Source: Acidobacteriota bacterium
GTDB lineage: Bacteria; Acidobacteriota; Polarisedimenticolia; Gp22-AA2
NCBI GenBank assembly: GCA_003223145.1
Contig: QHXY01000135.1
Coordinates: forward strand, 4,288-42,034
DNA: 37,747 bases
Direction of reading: 5' to 3'
In this document: positions 1 to 8,387 of the stretch, piece by piece
Layout: each line of letters starts with the position of its first letter
Position numbering within the stretch: position 1 is the stretch's first letter
Notes under the pieces: model-generated
What the model saw: only the letters and a program-made list of their open reading frames with translations
What the model was told of the DNA's origin: nothing
The model's database searches: none
Position numbers and translations under genes: made by a program

Positions 1-2421
1 TTCTTCGAGATGCTGGGGAATTTCTCCTTCGGCGATTACTTCAAGAAGGAGGCGATCGAGTACGCCTGGGACCTGATGACCCGTGCCTTCGGCCTGCCGA
101 AGGAGAAACTGTCGGTGACGATCTACCGGGACGACGAGGAGTCCTACCAGGCCTGGCGCGGGGGGATCGGCCTGGCGCCCGAGAGGATCATCCGTCTGGG
201 CGAGAAGGACAACTTCTGGTCGATGGGGGACACCGGACCCTGCGGGCCCTGCTCGGAGATTCATTACGACCGCGGGCCGCGGCTCGGATGCGGCCAGGCC
301 ACCTGCGGGCCGGGCTGCGAGAGCGAGGGGTGCGAGCGCTACATGGAGCTCTGGAACCTCGTGTTCATGCAGTTCGATCGCCAGCCCGGTGGCGAATTGA
401 AACCGCTGGCGAAGACCGGCGTTGACACCGGGATGGGTCTGGAGCGGATCGCCTCGGTCCTGCAGGGCGTCGACAGCAACTACGAGACCGACCTGTTCAG
501 GCCCATCGTGGCCGCCGCGGAGGCGCTGGCCGTCAGGGACGGGGGATGGCGGCCCCCGGGGCATGCCGAGGACCGGGTGGCCCTGCATGTCATCGCGGAT
601 CATGTCCGGGCGATGACCTTCCTGATCTCGGACGGCGCCGTGCCGAGCAACGACGGGCGCGGCTACGTGCTGCGCCGCATCATGCGCCGCGCCATCCGGT
701 TCGGGCGGACGCTCGGCCTGGAACGGCCGTTCCTGTGGGAGCTTTCCGGCACGGTCATCGAGGTCATGAAGAACCCCTACGAGGAGCTCGTGGCGCACCG
801 CGACCTGATTGCGCAGACCGCCCGCCGCGAGGAGGAGCGCTTCGCCGAAACGCTGGCGGTGGGTCTCGCCAAGGTCGAGGAACTGGCTCACGGCCTGAGC
901 GCGGACAAGCGGGCGGTCATCCCCGGCCCCGAGGCCTTCCGTCTCTACGACACCTTCGGTGTGCCGCTCGATCTGATCAAGGACGTCGCCCACGGCTGGC
1001 ACCTGACGGTCGACGAGACCGGTTTCGAGAGCGCGATGCAGGAGCAGCGCGAGCGCTCCCGCAGGGGCATGAAGCCGACCGCGTCGGCGGCGCCGGCCGT
1101 GGCGGCGCGACTGCCGGTGCGGCACATCGAATTCGGCGGCTACGAGACGACCACCATCGAGGGCGCGCGGGTCCTGGCCCTGGTGCGCGGCGACGCGCTG
1201 GTGGATGAGCTGGCGGCGGGGGAGGAAGGACAGGTCCTGCTCGATCGCACGCCGTTCTACGCGGAAGGCGGCGGGCAGGTCGGCGACACCGGCTTTCTGA
1301 CCGCCTCGACCGGCGTGGCGTTCGTGCGTGACACGCAGGCGCCGCTCCCGGGGCTCAACATGCATTCGGTCGTGGTGCGCGAGGGCCGTCTGCGGGCGGG
1401 TGATCGGGTGCGCGCGGAGGTGGACCGCGGCCGGCGCGAGGCGGTGATGCGCAGCCACGACGCCACCCACCTGCTGCACGCGGCGCTCCGGGACGTGGTG
1501 GGGCTGCACGTCAAACAGGCGGGATCGCTCGTCAATCCGGACAGGTTCCGGTTCGACTTCAGCCACTACGCCGCCCTGTCCGACGACATCCTGGCGCAGG
1601 TCGAAGACGAGGTGAACGACGTGATCCGCCGGGACCTGCCGATCAGGACCAGCGTCATGCCGTTGGACGAGGCGCTGCGCCGCGGAGCACTCGCCTTCTT
1701 CGGGGACAAGTACGGCGACCAGGTGCGTGTCGTCGAGGTGCCCGGGTTCAGCATGGAGTTGTGCGGCGGGACGCACGCGGCCAGCACCGGGTCGATCGGC
1801 GTGCTCAAGGTGACTCAGGAGCGCGGCATCGCCGCCGGCATCCGCCGCATCGAGGCGCTGGCCGGTGAGGAGGCCCTCCGCCGGGCGCGCGAGGATGGCG
1901 CCCTCGTCGAGCGCGTGCAGACGACCCTCAATGTTGACCGCCACGGCCTGCACGAGTCGCTGCAGCGGGTCCTGGAGCAGAACCGTTCCCTGCAGCGGGA
2001 AATCGACTCGCTCAAGCTTCAGATGGCCGCGGGTAGCGGCGCGGCGGACGGCGAGGACGAGATCCGGGAGGTCGCGGGAGTGAAGGTCATGGTGCGCGGG
2101 CCGCAGGAAGGGCTGGACAAGGACTCGGTGCGGGCCCTGGTGGATCACAGCCGGCGCCGGCTGCCGACGGGTGTGATCGTGCAGTGGTCGGTGCGGGAGG
2201 ACCGGGTGACCGTGACCGTGTCCGTGAGCCGGGATCTGATCCCGCCGCTGCACGCGGGAGAGATTGTCAAGGAGCTGGCCGGCCTGTTCGACGGGCGGGG
2301 CGGCGGCCGCCCCGATATGGCGGAGGCCGGCGGACGGAGGCCGGACGATCTGAAGGCGGCGCGGGGCCGAACCCTCGAGATGGTCGAGAAGATCATCCGG
2401 AAGGTGGGCGCGGCGCGATGA
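1..2421 (+). CDS. alaS: Alanine--tRNA ligase, 5'-truncated by window edge
   Basis: Charges tRNA-Ala with alanine in the cytoplasm and hydrolyses mischarged Ser/Gly-tRNA. The reading frame is open from base 1 (FFEMLGNFSFGDYFK), which lies near residue 88 of the E. coli enzyme as I recall it, so about 85-90 N-terminal residues, including the start of the class II catalytic core, lie outside the window. The ORF-track start at 10 is only the first internal ATG. Visible parts in order: aminoacylation core (NFWSMGDTGPCGPCSE, VDTGMGLERI), tRNA-recognition helical region (SNDGRGYVLRRI), editing domain with zinc-binding HDATH and CGGTH motifs, a coiled-coil stretch, and the C-terminal DHHA1 domain ending in the glycine-rich GGGRPDMAEAGG motif. 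The stop overlaps the ATG of the next gene (ATGA), so translational coupling is likely. The identification is secure. Confidence 0.98.
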   Translation, partial: FFEMLGNFSFGDYFKKEAIEYAWDLMTRAFGLPKEKLSVTIYRDDEESYQAWRGGIGLAPERIIRLGEKDNFWSMGDTGPCGPCSEIHYDRGPRLGCGQATCGPGCESEGCERYMELWNLVFMQFDRQPGGELKPLAKTGVDTGMGLERIASVLQGVDSNYETDLFRPIVAAAEALAVRDGGWRPPGHAEDRVALHVIADHVRAMTFLISDGAVPSNDGRGYVLRRIMRRAIRFGRTLGLERPFLWELSGTVIEVMKNPYEELVAHRDLIAQTARREEERFAETLAVGLAKVEELAHGLSADKRAVIPGPEAFRLYDTFGVPLDLIKDVAHGWHLTVDETGFESAMQEQRERSRRGMKPTASAAPAVAARLPVRHIEFGGYETTTIEGARVLALVRGDALVDELAAGEEGQVLLDRTPFYAEGGGQVGDTGFLTASTGVAFVRDTQAPLPGLNMHSVVVREGRLRAGDRVRAEVDRGRREAVMRSHDATHLLHAALRDVVGLHVKQAGSLVNPDRFRFDFSHYAALSDDILAQVEDEVNDVIRRDLPIRTSVMPLDEALRRGALAFFGDKYGDQVRVVEVPGFSMELCGGTHAASTGSIGVLKVTQERGIAAGIRRIEALAGEEALRRAREDGALVERVQTTLNVDRHGLHESLQRVLEQNRSLQREIDSLKLQMAAGSGAADGEDEIREVAGVKVMVRGPQEGLDKDSVRALVDHSRRRLPTGVIVQWSVREDRVTVTVSVSRDLIPPLHAGEIVKELAGLFDGRGGGRPDMAEAGGRRPDDLKAARGRTLEMVEKIIRKVGAAR

Positions 2422-3134
2422 AGCACGCCGCCTGCGTCGTCCTCGCGAGCGCCGGCCTCATGCTCCCGGCGGCCGCCGGCGAGGAGATCTACTACCGCAG
2501 GGACGCCAACGGCGCGCTGGTCCTGACCAACGTGCCCGACCGCCAGGACCTGCGCGCTTACCGCGGCCACGGCCCGCTTCCTGTGACCAGCTCCGGGAAG
2601 GAGTACCGGGAGCTGATCGAACGCACCGCGCTCCAGCACGGCATTCATCCGGACCTGGTGTTCGCCGTCGCCGCCGTCGAGTCGAACTTCAACGTGCGCG
2701 CGGTCTCCGAGAAGGGGGCGCAGGGGCTGATGCAGCTCATGCCGGAAACCGCGGCGCGCTTCGGTGTCGTCGACCCCTTCAACCCTGCCGAAAACGTCCT
2801 GGGCGGCGTGCGCTACATGCGCTACCTCCTCGATCTGTTCAAGGGAGATTCGCGCCTCGCGGTCGCCGCTTACAACGCCGGGGAGAACGTGGTGATCGCC
2901 AGCCGCGGGGTGCCGCCCTATCCGGAGACCCGCCGTTACGTCGACCGGGTCCTGAAGATGTTCGGCGGCAAGCGGCCGTTCGTCCCCGGGGCGGGCGCCC
3001 GGGCGCCGGCGGCCCGCGCCACTCCCCAGCCGATCAGCTCGTATACCGACGCCGCCGGGGTGGTGCATATCACCGACGGTGAGGCGCCGAAGCCCGGGGC
3101 TTCCCCGACGGCGCCGCCCGACCTGCCTCGTTGA
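2418..3134 (+). CDS. Lytic transglycosylase (SLT domain) with DUF4124-like N-terminus
   Basis: Predicted secreted or periplasmic lytic murein transglycosylase that cleaves MurNAc-GlcNAc bonds with formation of 1,6-anhydroMurNAc. The 238-residue product starts at the ATG overlapping the alaS stop; the longer ORF-track start at 2184 lies inside alaS and is rejected. An N-terminal signal peptide (MKHAACVVLASAGLMLPAAA) is followed by a DUF4124-like stretch (IYYRRDANGALVLTNVPD). The SLT fold follows, with catalytic Glu in AVESNFN, then GAQGLMQLMPETAARFG, the NPAENVLGGVRYM helix and AAYNAGE. A second DUF4124-like motif (YTDAAGVVHITD) sits near the C-terminus. The catalytic motifs match family 1 SLT enzymes. 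It probably acts in peptidoglycan turnover; I see no secretion-system neighbours that would make it a specialised one. Confidence 0.92.
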   Translation: MKHAACVVLASAGLMLPAAAGEEIYYRRDANGALVLTNVPDRQDLRAYRGHGPLPVTSSGKEYRELIERTALQHGIHPDLVFAVAAVESNFNVRAVSEKGAQGLMQLMPETAARFGVVDPFNPAENVLGGVRYMRYLLDLFKGDSRLAVAAYNAGENVVIASRGVPPYPETRRYVDRVLKMFGGKRPFVPGAGARAPAARATPQPISSYTDAAGVVHITDGEAPKPGASPTAPPDLPR

Positions 3135-4159
3135 GCGACCGCGCCGGTTCTCCCGGTTTCGCGCGCCGCCTCCCCAAGGCGGAGATCCACCTGCACCTCG
3201 AGGGGTCGATCGAGCTCGCGACCCTGGCGCGGATCGCGGGTGGCGAGGGCGCCGGGAGCCGTGCGCGTCTGGCGGCCCTCTACACGCATCGCGATTTTCC
3301 CGATTTCCTGCAGAATTTCCGGCGCGTGTGCGCGGAGATCCGGAGCCCCGGGGACTTCGCCTCGATCACGGAGGCGCTGTCGCGCCGCCTCGAGGAGGAG
3401 AATGTGCGCTACGCCGAGGTGTTCTGCTCGCCCACCATCTTCCGGCGCGCGCACGGGATGTCCGCCGGGGAGATCCTGGACGCCGCGTGCGGCGCGGCGC
3501 GCCGGCGGGAGAAGGCGGGCGGGCCGCGCCTGCGGTTTCTGCTCGACGGCGTCAGACAGTTCGGGATCCCGGCCATGGAGGAGATGGTGGAGACCGCGGC
3601 CGCCTGCCGGAGATACGACGTCATCGGCATCGGTATGGGTGGCGACGAGAGGTCCGCGCCGACGGCGGCGTTCGCCGGGCCGTACCGCGAGGCCCGCCGT
3701 CTCGGTCTGCACACGACCGTCCACGCCGGCGAGTTCGACGGACCGCGCTCTGTTTGGGAGGCGATCGAGATCCTCGAGGTGGAGCGCATCGGCCACGGCG
3801 TGCGCGCCGTCGAGGACTCCGAGCTCGTGCGCGTCCTCCGCCGCCTGGGCGTCGCGCTGGAATGCTGCCCGACGAGCAACGTGAAAACCGGGGTGGTCCC
3901 CGGCTGGGGGCGGCACCCCATCCCCGCGCTGCACCGCTCGGGCGTGGCCGTCACCGTGAACAGCGACGACCCGGCGATGTTCGGCACGACCCTGTCGAAC
4001 GAATGGGAGGTCCTCCTGACCCGGCTGGGCCTCGAACCCGAGGAGGTCATGGCAATCGGGCAGCGCACGGCGCGGGCCACTTTCCAGCCACGCGCCGAGC
4101 AGGAGGCGCTGGTCGACGACCTACGCCGGGCGGCCGCCCGTGAGGGAATCGTCGCGTGA
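3131..4159 (+). CDS. Adenosine deaminase family protein (adenosine/adenine/aminodeoxyfutalosine deaminase)
   Basis: A 342-residue metal-dependent amidohydrolase-fold deaminase acting on an adenine-containing substrate. It starts at a TTG that overlaps the previous stop (TTGA). Motifs in order: HLHLEGS (two zinc-binding His), GIGMGGDE, HAGE (zinc His and catalytic Glu), ERIGHG, CPTSN and NSDDPAMFGT (zinc Asp). The HLHLEGS form and the SDDPAMFGT ending are common to adenine deaminases and to aminodeoxyfutalosine deaminase (MqnX) as well as Add, so the exact substrate cannot be fixed from this sequence. No other menaquinone or purine-salvage gene lies nearby to decide. The family call is secure; the substrate is open. 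Confidence 0.9.
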   Translation: MSDRAGSPGFARRLPKAEIHLHLEGSIELATLARIAGGEGAGSRARLAALYTHRDFPDFLQNFRRVCAEIRSPGDFASITEALSRRLEEENVRYAEVFCSPTIFRRAHGMSAGEILDAACGAARRREKAGGPRLRFLLDGVRQFGIPAMEEMVETAAACRRYDVIGIGMGGDERSAPTAAFAGPYREARRLGLHTTVHAGEFDGPRSVWEAIEILEVERIGHGVRAVEDSELVRVLRRLGVALECCPTSNVKTGVVPGWGRHPIPALHRSGVAVTVNSDDPAMFGTTLSNEWEVLLTRLGLEPEEVMAIGQRTARATFQPRAEQEALVDDLRRAAAREGIVA

Positions 4160-6255
4160 CGGAGAGCGGCCAGGTCCGGGACCCGGGAGGACGGCGGGCC
4201 GCCCTCATCCTGCTCGCGGTCCTGTGCGCCTACGTAGTCCTGATGGACGCGTTGCTGCGGCCCTCCGGCGGTCTTCTGTTCCGACCCTGCAGCGGCCTGC
4301 TCGGCAGGTATCTGATCTCCGGAGAGGGCGGGCTGGAGACCCCGGTCCACGAGAGGGTCGATGCGCGCCTCGACTTTCCGGTGCCGCAGCGGCTCGACGC
4401 CGCCTACATCTTCCACTGGGACATGAAGCGGCTCGGTCTGCCGGTCTCGATGCCGCCGTACAGCATCCACTGGAGCGGTCTGCTCCATGCCCCCGAGCCG
4501 GGAGTGTACGGATTCACGCTCGACGCGCAGGGGGAGGTCCGTCTACGGATCGACGGCACGCAGCTCGAGATGCATCAGGACACGCTGACCGAGCGCCATC
4601 TTGCGGCGGGCTGGCACCCGATCGCCCTCGATTACGGGCTGGCGCAAGGGGACGCCCGGCTGGTCCTGTCCTGGAAGCCTCCGCGAGGGGCGCTCGCGCC
4701 GGTTCCCTCGCGCTGTCTGGCGCCCGACGGCGCGGCGATCGCCGCCTCGGCGACGCGGCGCGTCCTGGCGTGGGTCCTTCTCGCCGCGGGCGCCGCCACC
4801 GCCCTCGCCCTGTACGCGCTCGGGCGGAGGCAAGAGACCGCGCCGGCCCGGTATCTCCGGGCGCTGGGCACCCAGCGGGTCACCCTCGCCGTCGGCGCCA
4901 TCGTGATCCTGGCGGCGCTTCTGCGCTTTCACGATTTCGCCCTAGTGCCGTTCCACCACGAGACGGCGGACGAGTACCAGCACGCCTGGGAGGGCTGGTC
5001 CCTCCTGCACCAGGGGGTGCCGCTGGCCTGGAGCACGTTCCCCGATCGCTATCCGATCGACCAGACGCTCGATTTCCGCTGGTTCGGGGACCGGTACGTC
5101 GTGGTCCGGCCGTACTTCGATCACCCGCCGCTGTTCTCGATCCTCGTCGGACTCGTCACCTCTCTCGTGCAGGCGCTCACGCCCTCGTTCGGGTACGGAT
5201 TCGCCTCGTACCCCGCTCCCTGGGATTTCCTGTCCTGTACTCTGACGGTCATGCGTCTCGTGCCGATCGTGCTGAGCCTGATCGGCATCGTTCTTCTGTA
5301 CCGGCTGGCGCGCGCGTACGGCGCGTCCGAGCGCGCCGCCCTTCTGGGCTCCCTGGTGTACGCGACCCTGCCGGTGATCGTGCTGACGCACCGCCTGGTG
5401 AAGGCGGAGAGCCTCCTGGCGCTCCTCTTCATGGGCGCGATCCTCGCCACCCGCCGCCACGAGCTGTCGGGGAGCGCGGGAAGCGCCATCCTGGCGGGTC
5501 TTCTCTGCGGGCTGTCGATCTGGACGAAAGCCACGGGACTCGCAGTGGTGGCCGTGATCCTGGTGCTGCTTCTCGCGGCCCGGCGATACCGTGGAGCGCT
5601 CCTCGCCCTCGGCATCACGGGCGGATTCCTGCTGCTCTACCTGATCTATGCCTGGGCGCTGGATTTCGGCATCTTCCTGAAGGTGATCGAGGCGCAGTCG
5701 ACGACGAAGCTCATCGGTCTCGAGGCGCTGCAGGACCTGGTGAACGGAAAGATTGTCACAAAATACTTCGGGCGCGGCTGGTACCCCTGGCTCCTGCTGT
5801 GCGCCGCTCTCGCCGCCTTCCGTCGGGAGCGCGGCCTCCTGCTGCCGCTTGCGGTGTACGGCATGGTGATCGCCATGACCGCCGACTACCGCGTCATCTA
5901 CGGCTGGTACAGGATACCCCTCTACCCGTTCTTGTGCGTCGCGGCCGGCTGTGCCCTCGAAGAGATGATCGACGAGGCCAACCTGTTTCGCGTCGCCCCG
6001 TTCGCGGTCATGGCGGTATCGACGGGTCTTCTGTACGCCCTGCCGGCATCGCTGACCGGAACACGATGGGCTGTCTACCTGTTCGCCCTGGCGGCCCTCG
6101 TGCCGTTTCTGCCGAGGCTGATCTCCGAGCGTCCCTGGACCGTCCTGGCCGCCCGTCTGGCGACGGGTGTCCTGGTCGCGATCTTCCTGATCACCAGCCT
6201 GGTGACGATCGGCGGCCTGCTGGAGATTTACGCCGCAACGCGCGGCCTCCCGTAG
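4156..6255 (+). CDS. PA14-domain/GT39 (ArnT/PMT-like) membrane glycosyltransferase
   Basis: A 699-residue multi-pass protein starting at a GTG that overlaps the add stop (GTGA). An N-terminal transmembrane helix (about 15-35) is followed by a PA14-like beta domain (about 95-190: YSIHWSGLLHAPEPGVYGF, LRIDGTQLEM, WHPIALDYG, LVLSWKPP). A second helix (about 200-222) leads into the GT-C core, whose first extracytoplasmic loop carries an acidic pair (TADEYQHAWEGW) as in the dolichyl/undecaprenyl-phosphate sugar transferases of PF13231/ArnT type. Many further hydrophobic helices follow. By family knowledge such enzymes transfer sugar from a polyprenyl-phosphate donor to lipid or protein acceptors outside the cytoplasmic membrane; the acceptor here is unknown. 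A PA14 sugar-binding module in the same chain is unusual. Its 3' end overlaps the convergent mutase gene by 65 nt. Confidence 0.8.
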   Translation: MTESGQVRDPGGRRAALILLAVLCAYVVLMDALLRPSGGLLFRPCSGLLGRYLISGEGGLETPVHERVDARLDFPVPQRLDAAYIFHWDMKRLGLPVSMPPYSIHWSGLLHAPEPGVYGFTLDAQGEVRLRIDGTQLEMHQDTLTERHLAAGWHPIALDYGLAQGDARLVLSWKPPRGALAPVPSRCLAPDGAAIAASATRRVLAWVLLAAGAATALALYALGRRQETAPARYLRALGTQRVTLAVGAIVILAALLRFHDFALVPFHHETADEYQHAWEGWSLLHQGVPLAWSTFPDRYPIDQTLDFRWFGDRYVVVRPYFDHPPLFSILVGLVTSLVQALTPSFGYGFASYPAPWDFLSCTLTVMRLVPIVLSLIGIVLLYRLARAYGASERAALLGSLVYATLPVIVLTHRLVKAESLLALLFMGAILATRRHELSGSAGSAILAGLLCGLSIWTKATGLAVVAVILVLLLAARRYRGALLALGITGGFLLLYLIYAWALDFGIFLKVIEAQSTTKLIGLEALQDLVNGKIVTKYFGRGWYPWLLLCAALAAFRRERGLLLPLAVYGMVIAMTADYRVIYGWYRIPLYPFLCVAAGCALEEMIDEANLFRVAPFAVMAVSTGLLYALPASLTGTRWAVYLFALAALVPFLPRLISERPWTVLAARLATGVLVAIFLITSLVTIGGLLEIYAATRGLP

Positions 6256-7654
6256 CGTCCCGTTTCGGGTCCAGCCGCAGGCGCTCCAGACCGGCCCGCA
6301 CCAGACGATCGACAAGCGCCGGCGTGCGGGCCTCGCAATAGACGCGCAGAATCGGCTCGGTGCCCGAACCGCGGAACAGGATCCAGCCGTGGTCGCCGAA
6401 CAGGAGCCTCACGCCGTCGAGTGTATCGATCGCTTCGACCGCCAGTGTGTCGAGGCGTGAGGGCGGGTCCTCCTTGATCCGCGCCACCGCCACGCGGGCG
6501 CTCTCGACGGGCATCGGCAGATCGACGCGCCGGTAGGCGTATCGGCCGAATTCCTTCTCCAGACGTGCGACCCGGCGGCTCAGCTTGCGATCGCCGGTGG
6601 TGAGCATTTCCAGGAGCAGGAGCCCGATCAGGATCCCGTCGCGCTCGGGCAGATAGCGCTTCACCCCGATGCCGCCGCTCTCCTCCCCTCCGATCAGGAT
6701 GTCCTGCTCGAGCATCAGTCGGGCGATGTGCTTGAAGCCGACCGGCAGGTCGAAGAACGGCAGGCCGAACCGCCGGGCGATGCGCTCGGCGACCAGGGTG
6801 TTCGCGAAAGTGCGCGCGATCCCGCCCGTCCACTTCTTCTGCTCGATGAGATGCAGCGCGACCAGGGAGAAGATCTGGAAGGGAGAGAGGACCCGCCCGT
6901 TCTCGTCGCAGGCCCCGATCCGATCGGCGTCCCCGTCGGTGGCGATGCCGATGTGGGCGCGGCGCTGCACGACCGTGCGGCGCAGCGACGCGAGATTCTC
7001 GGGACGTGGCTCGGGCGCTTTGCCGCCGAATAGAGGGTCGGCTTCGCTGCGCAGGGTCACGACGTCCGCGCGGCGTCCGCGCACGAGGTTCTCGAGGATG
7101 CGGCCGCCGCTGCCGTGCATGCTGTCGACGATCGCTCGCAGAGGCGAGCGCCTGACGGTGTCGAGATCGGCGACGGCCTGCAGACGCGGCAGGTAGGCCG
7201 GCAGGAACGGATGGCGCCTGTCGGGAGGACGTCCGGAGCGTGGGGGTGTCCGTCCAAGCAGGGCCTCGACGCGCGTCGTCATCTCCGGGGGCGCGCTGCC
7301 TCCGAACGCCGCCTTGAGCTTGAAGCCGTTGTACTCGGGAGGGTTGTGGCTGGCCGTGATGCAGATACCGAGCGGCGCGCCGGAAGCGACCACCTGGCAG
7401 GAGACCATCGGTGTGGTCACCGGCCCGTCGGGCAGCATCGTCGGGATGCCGTTCCCCTCCAGCACCGCGGCCACCGCCTCGGCGAAGCGTCCGCTCAGGA
7501 AGCGCACGTCATAGCCGACCGGCACCGGCGCCTTCGGCGCGCTTTCGTCCCGGATCAGACCGGCGACCGCCTGCGCCACGACCCGGACGTTGTCGAAGGT
7601 GAAATCCTCGGCGATGAGGCCGCGCCAGCCGTCCGTCCCGAAGCGAATCGCCAT
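6191..7654 (-). CDS. Phosphoglucomutase/phosphomannomutase family protein
   Basis: Alpha-D-phosphohexomutase superfamily member of 487 residues, interconverting hexose 1- and 6-phosphates for sugar-nucleotide or glycogen metabolism. Four family signatures are present: FGTDGWRG at the N-terminus, the phosphoserine loop TASHNPPEYNG (Ser about 102), the metal loop DGDADR (about 240-245), sugar-binding GEESGG (about 323-328) and the phosphate-binding RGSGTEP near residue 433. A GGAGG Shine-Dalgarno sequence lies 5 nt before the ATG. The last about 24 residues (KRDATGGRALRRK...) are basic, beyond the usual end of the family, and are encoded within the overlap with the convergent glycosyltransferase gene. 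Glucose versus mannose specificity cannot be decided; phosphoglucosamine mutase is less likely. It is the only leftward gene in the first 33 kb. Confidence 0.92.
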   Translation of the reverse strand: MAIRFGTDGWRGLIAEDFTFDNVRVVAQAVAGLIRDESAPKAPVPVGYDVRFLSGRFAEAVAAVLEGNGIPTMLPDGPVTTPMVSCQVVASGAPLGICITASHNPPEYNGFKLKAAFGGSAPPEMTTRVEALLGRTPPRSGRPPDRRHPFLPAYLPRLQAVADLDTVRRSPLRAIVDSMHGSGGRILENLVRGRRADVVTLRSEADPLFGGKAPEPRPENLASLRRTVVQRRAHIGIATDGDADRIGACDENGRVLSPFQIFSLVALHLIEQKKWTGGIARTFANTLVAERIARRFGLPFFDLPVGFKHIARLMLEQDILIGGEESGGIGVKRYLPERDGILIGLLLLEMLTTGDRKLSRRVARLEKEFGRYAYRRVDLPMPVESARVAVARIKEDPPSRLDTLAVEAIDTLDGVRLLFGDHGWILFRGSGTEPILRVYCEARTPALVDRLVRAGLERLRLDPKRDATGGRALRRKSPAGRRSSPGW

Positions 7655-7664
7655 GCGCCTCCCG

Positions 7665-7694
7665 TTGACCGTCCCGCTCGCCCTGTGCTAGGTT
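7665..7694 (+). promoter_or_regulatory. Candidate promoter upstream of pgsA
   Basis: In the 136-bp divergent gap between the mutase and pgsA, TTGACC and TAGGTT are separated by 18 nt. A separate good -10-like hexamer, TACACT (7762-7767), lies 23 nt upstream of the pgsA ATG but has no recognisable -35. Either could start the lipid-gene transcript. This is sequence resemblance only. Confidence 0.3.
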
Positions 7695-7790
7695 TCTTCG
7701 GCCCGCCAGCAGCGAACGACCGCCGGCCCGGGCGCATGCGGGGCGCCGCCCCGCGGCATTCTACACTCGGACTCCCTGGCAACCGACGGG

Positions 7791-8387
7791 ATGATCAACC
7801 TTCCGACCTGGATTACGATCATCCGCATTTTCCTGACCCCGGTCATCGTTGTGGTTCTGATGTCGAAGCCGACGGCGTTCGAGCCGATCGGTCTGTCGTG
7901 GCAGATGATCGGCGTGATCGTGTTTCTGGTCGCTTCGTTCACCGACTACCTGGACGGCTGGCTGGCGCGCCGGCGCAACGAGGTGACCACGCTCGGGATC
8001 CTGCTCGACCCGATCGCCGACAAGCTCCTCACCTCCGCCGCCTTCATCTCGCTGGTGCAGATCGGCGCTGCGCCGGCCTGGATGGTGTGGGTCATCATCG
8101 GGCGCGAGTTCGCCGTGGACGGTCTGCGCATGATCGCCTCGAGTCAGGGCGTGACCATCGCGGCCAGCGTCTGGGGGAAATACAAGACCGGCTCGCAGGT
8201 CGTCGCGATCGTCCTGCTGATTTTCGGAAACAGGTATCTCGGCGCCTGGGACAGAGCGGGCGATCTTGCCATCTGGCTTGTCGTGGGGGTGGCGACGCTG
8301 TCGGCGGCGGACTACTTCGTGAAGTTCTCCCGGAAGTTAGGCGTTCTCGGCGGTGGTGTCGGGTCGGCCGGGGGTGGCCTTGGTTAG
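7791..8387 (+). CDS. pgsA: CDP-diacylglycerol--glycerol-3-phosphate 3-phosphatidyltransferase
   Basis: Integral membrane CDP-alcohol phosphotransferase of 198 residues that makes phosphatidylglycerol phosphate from CDP-diacylglycerol and glycerol 3-phosphate. The complete signature D-x2-DG-x2-AR-x8-G-x3-D-x3-D is visible as DYLDGWLARR...GILLDPIADK. The N-terminus (NLPTWITIIRIFLTP) is typical of PgsA rather than of phosphatidylserine synthase, and several hydrophobic helices follow. The first gene of a rightward run that also carries plsC-like, plsY and gpsA genes, which fits the phospholipid role. The upstream ribosome site is weak (ACGGG). The glycine-rich tail (GGGVGSAGGG) overlaps the possible start of the next gene. 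Confidence 0.93.
   Translation: MINLPTWITIIRIFLTPVIVVVLMSKPTAFEPIGLSWQMIGVIVFLVASFTDYLDGWLARRRNEVTTLGILLDPIADKLLTSAAFISLVQIGAAPAWMVWVIIGREFAVDGLRMIASSQGVTIAASVWGKYKTGSQVVAIVLLIFGNRYLGAWDRAGDLAIWLVVGVATLSAADYFVKFSRKLGVLGGGVGSAGGGLG

Noticed and set aside
4942-6315. 457-aa minus-strand ORF (and similar ones at 8518-9585, 11834-13318 and 31805-33172)
   Set aside because: All are antisense to conserved genes, with low-complexity Arg/Gln/His/Asp composition and no motifs.
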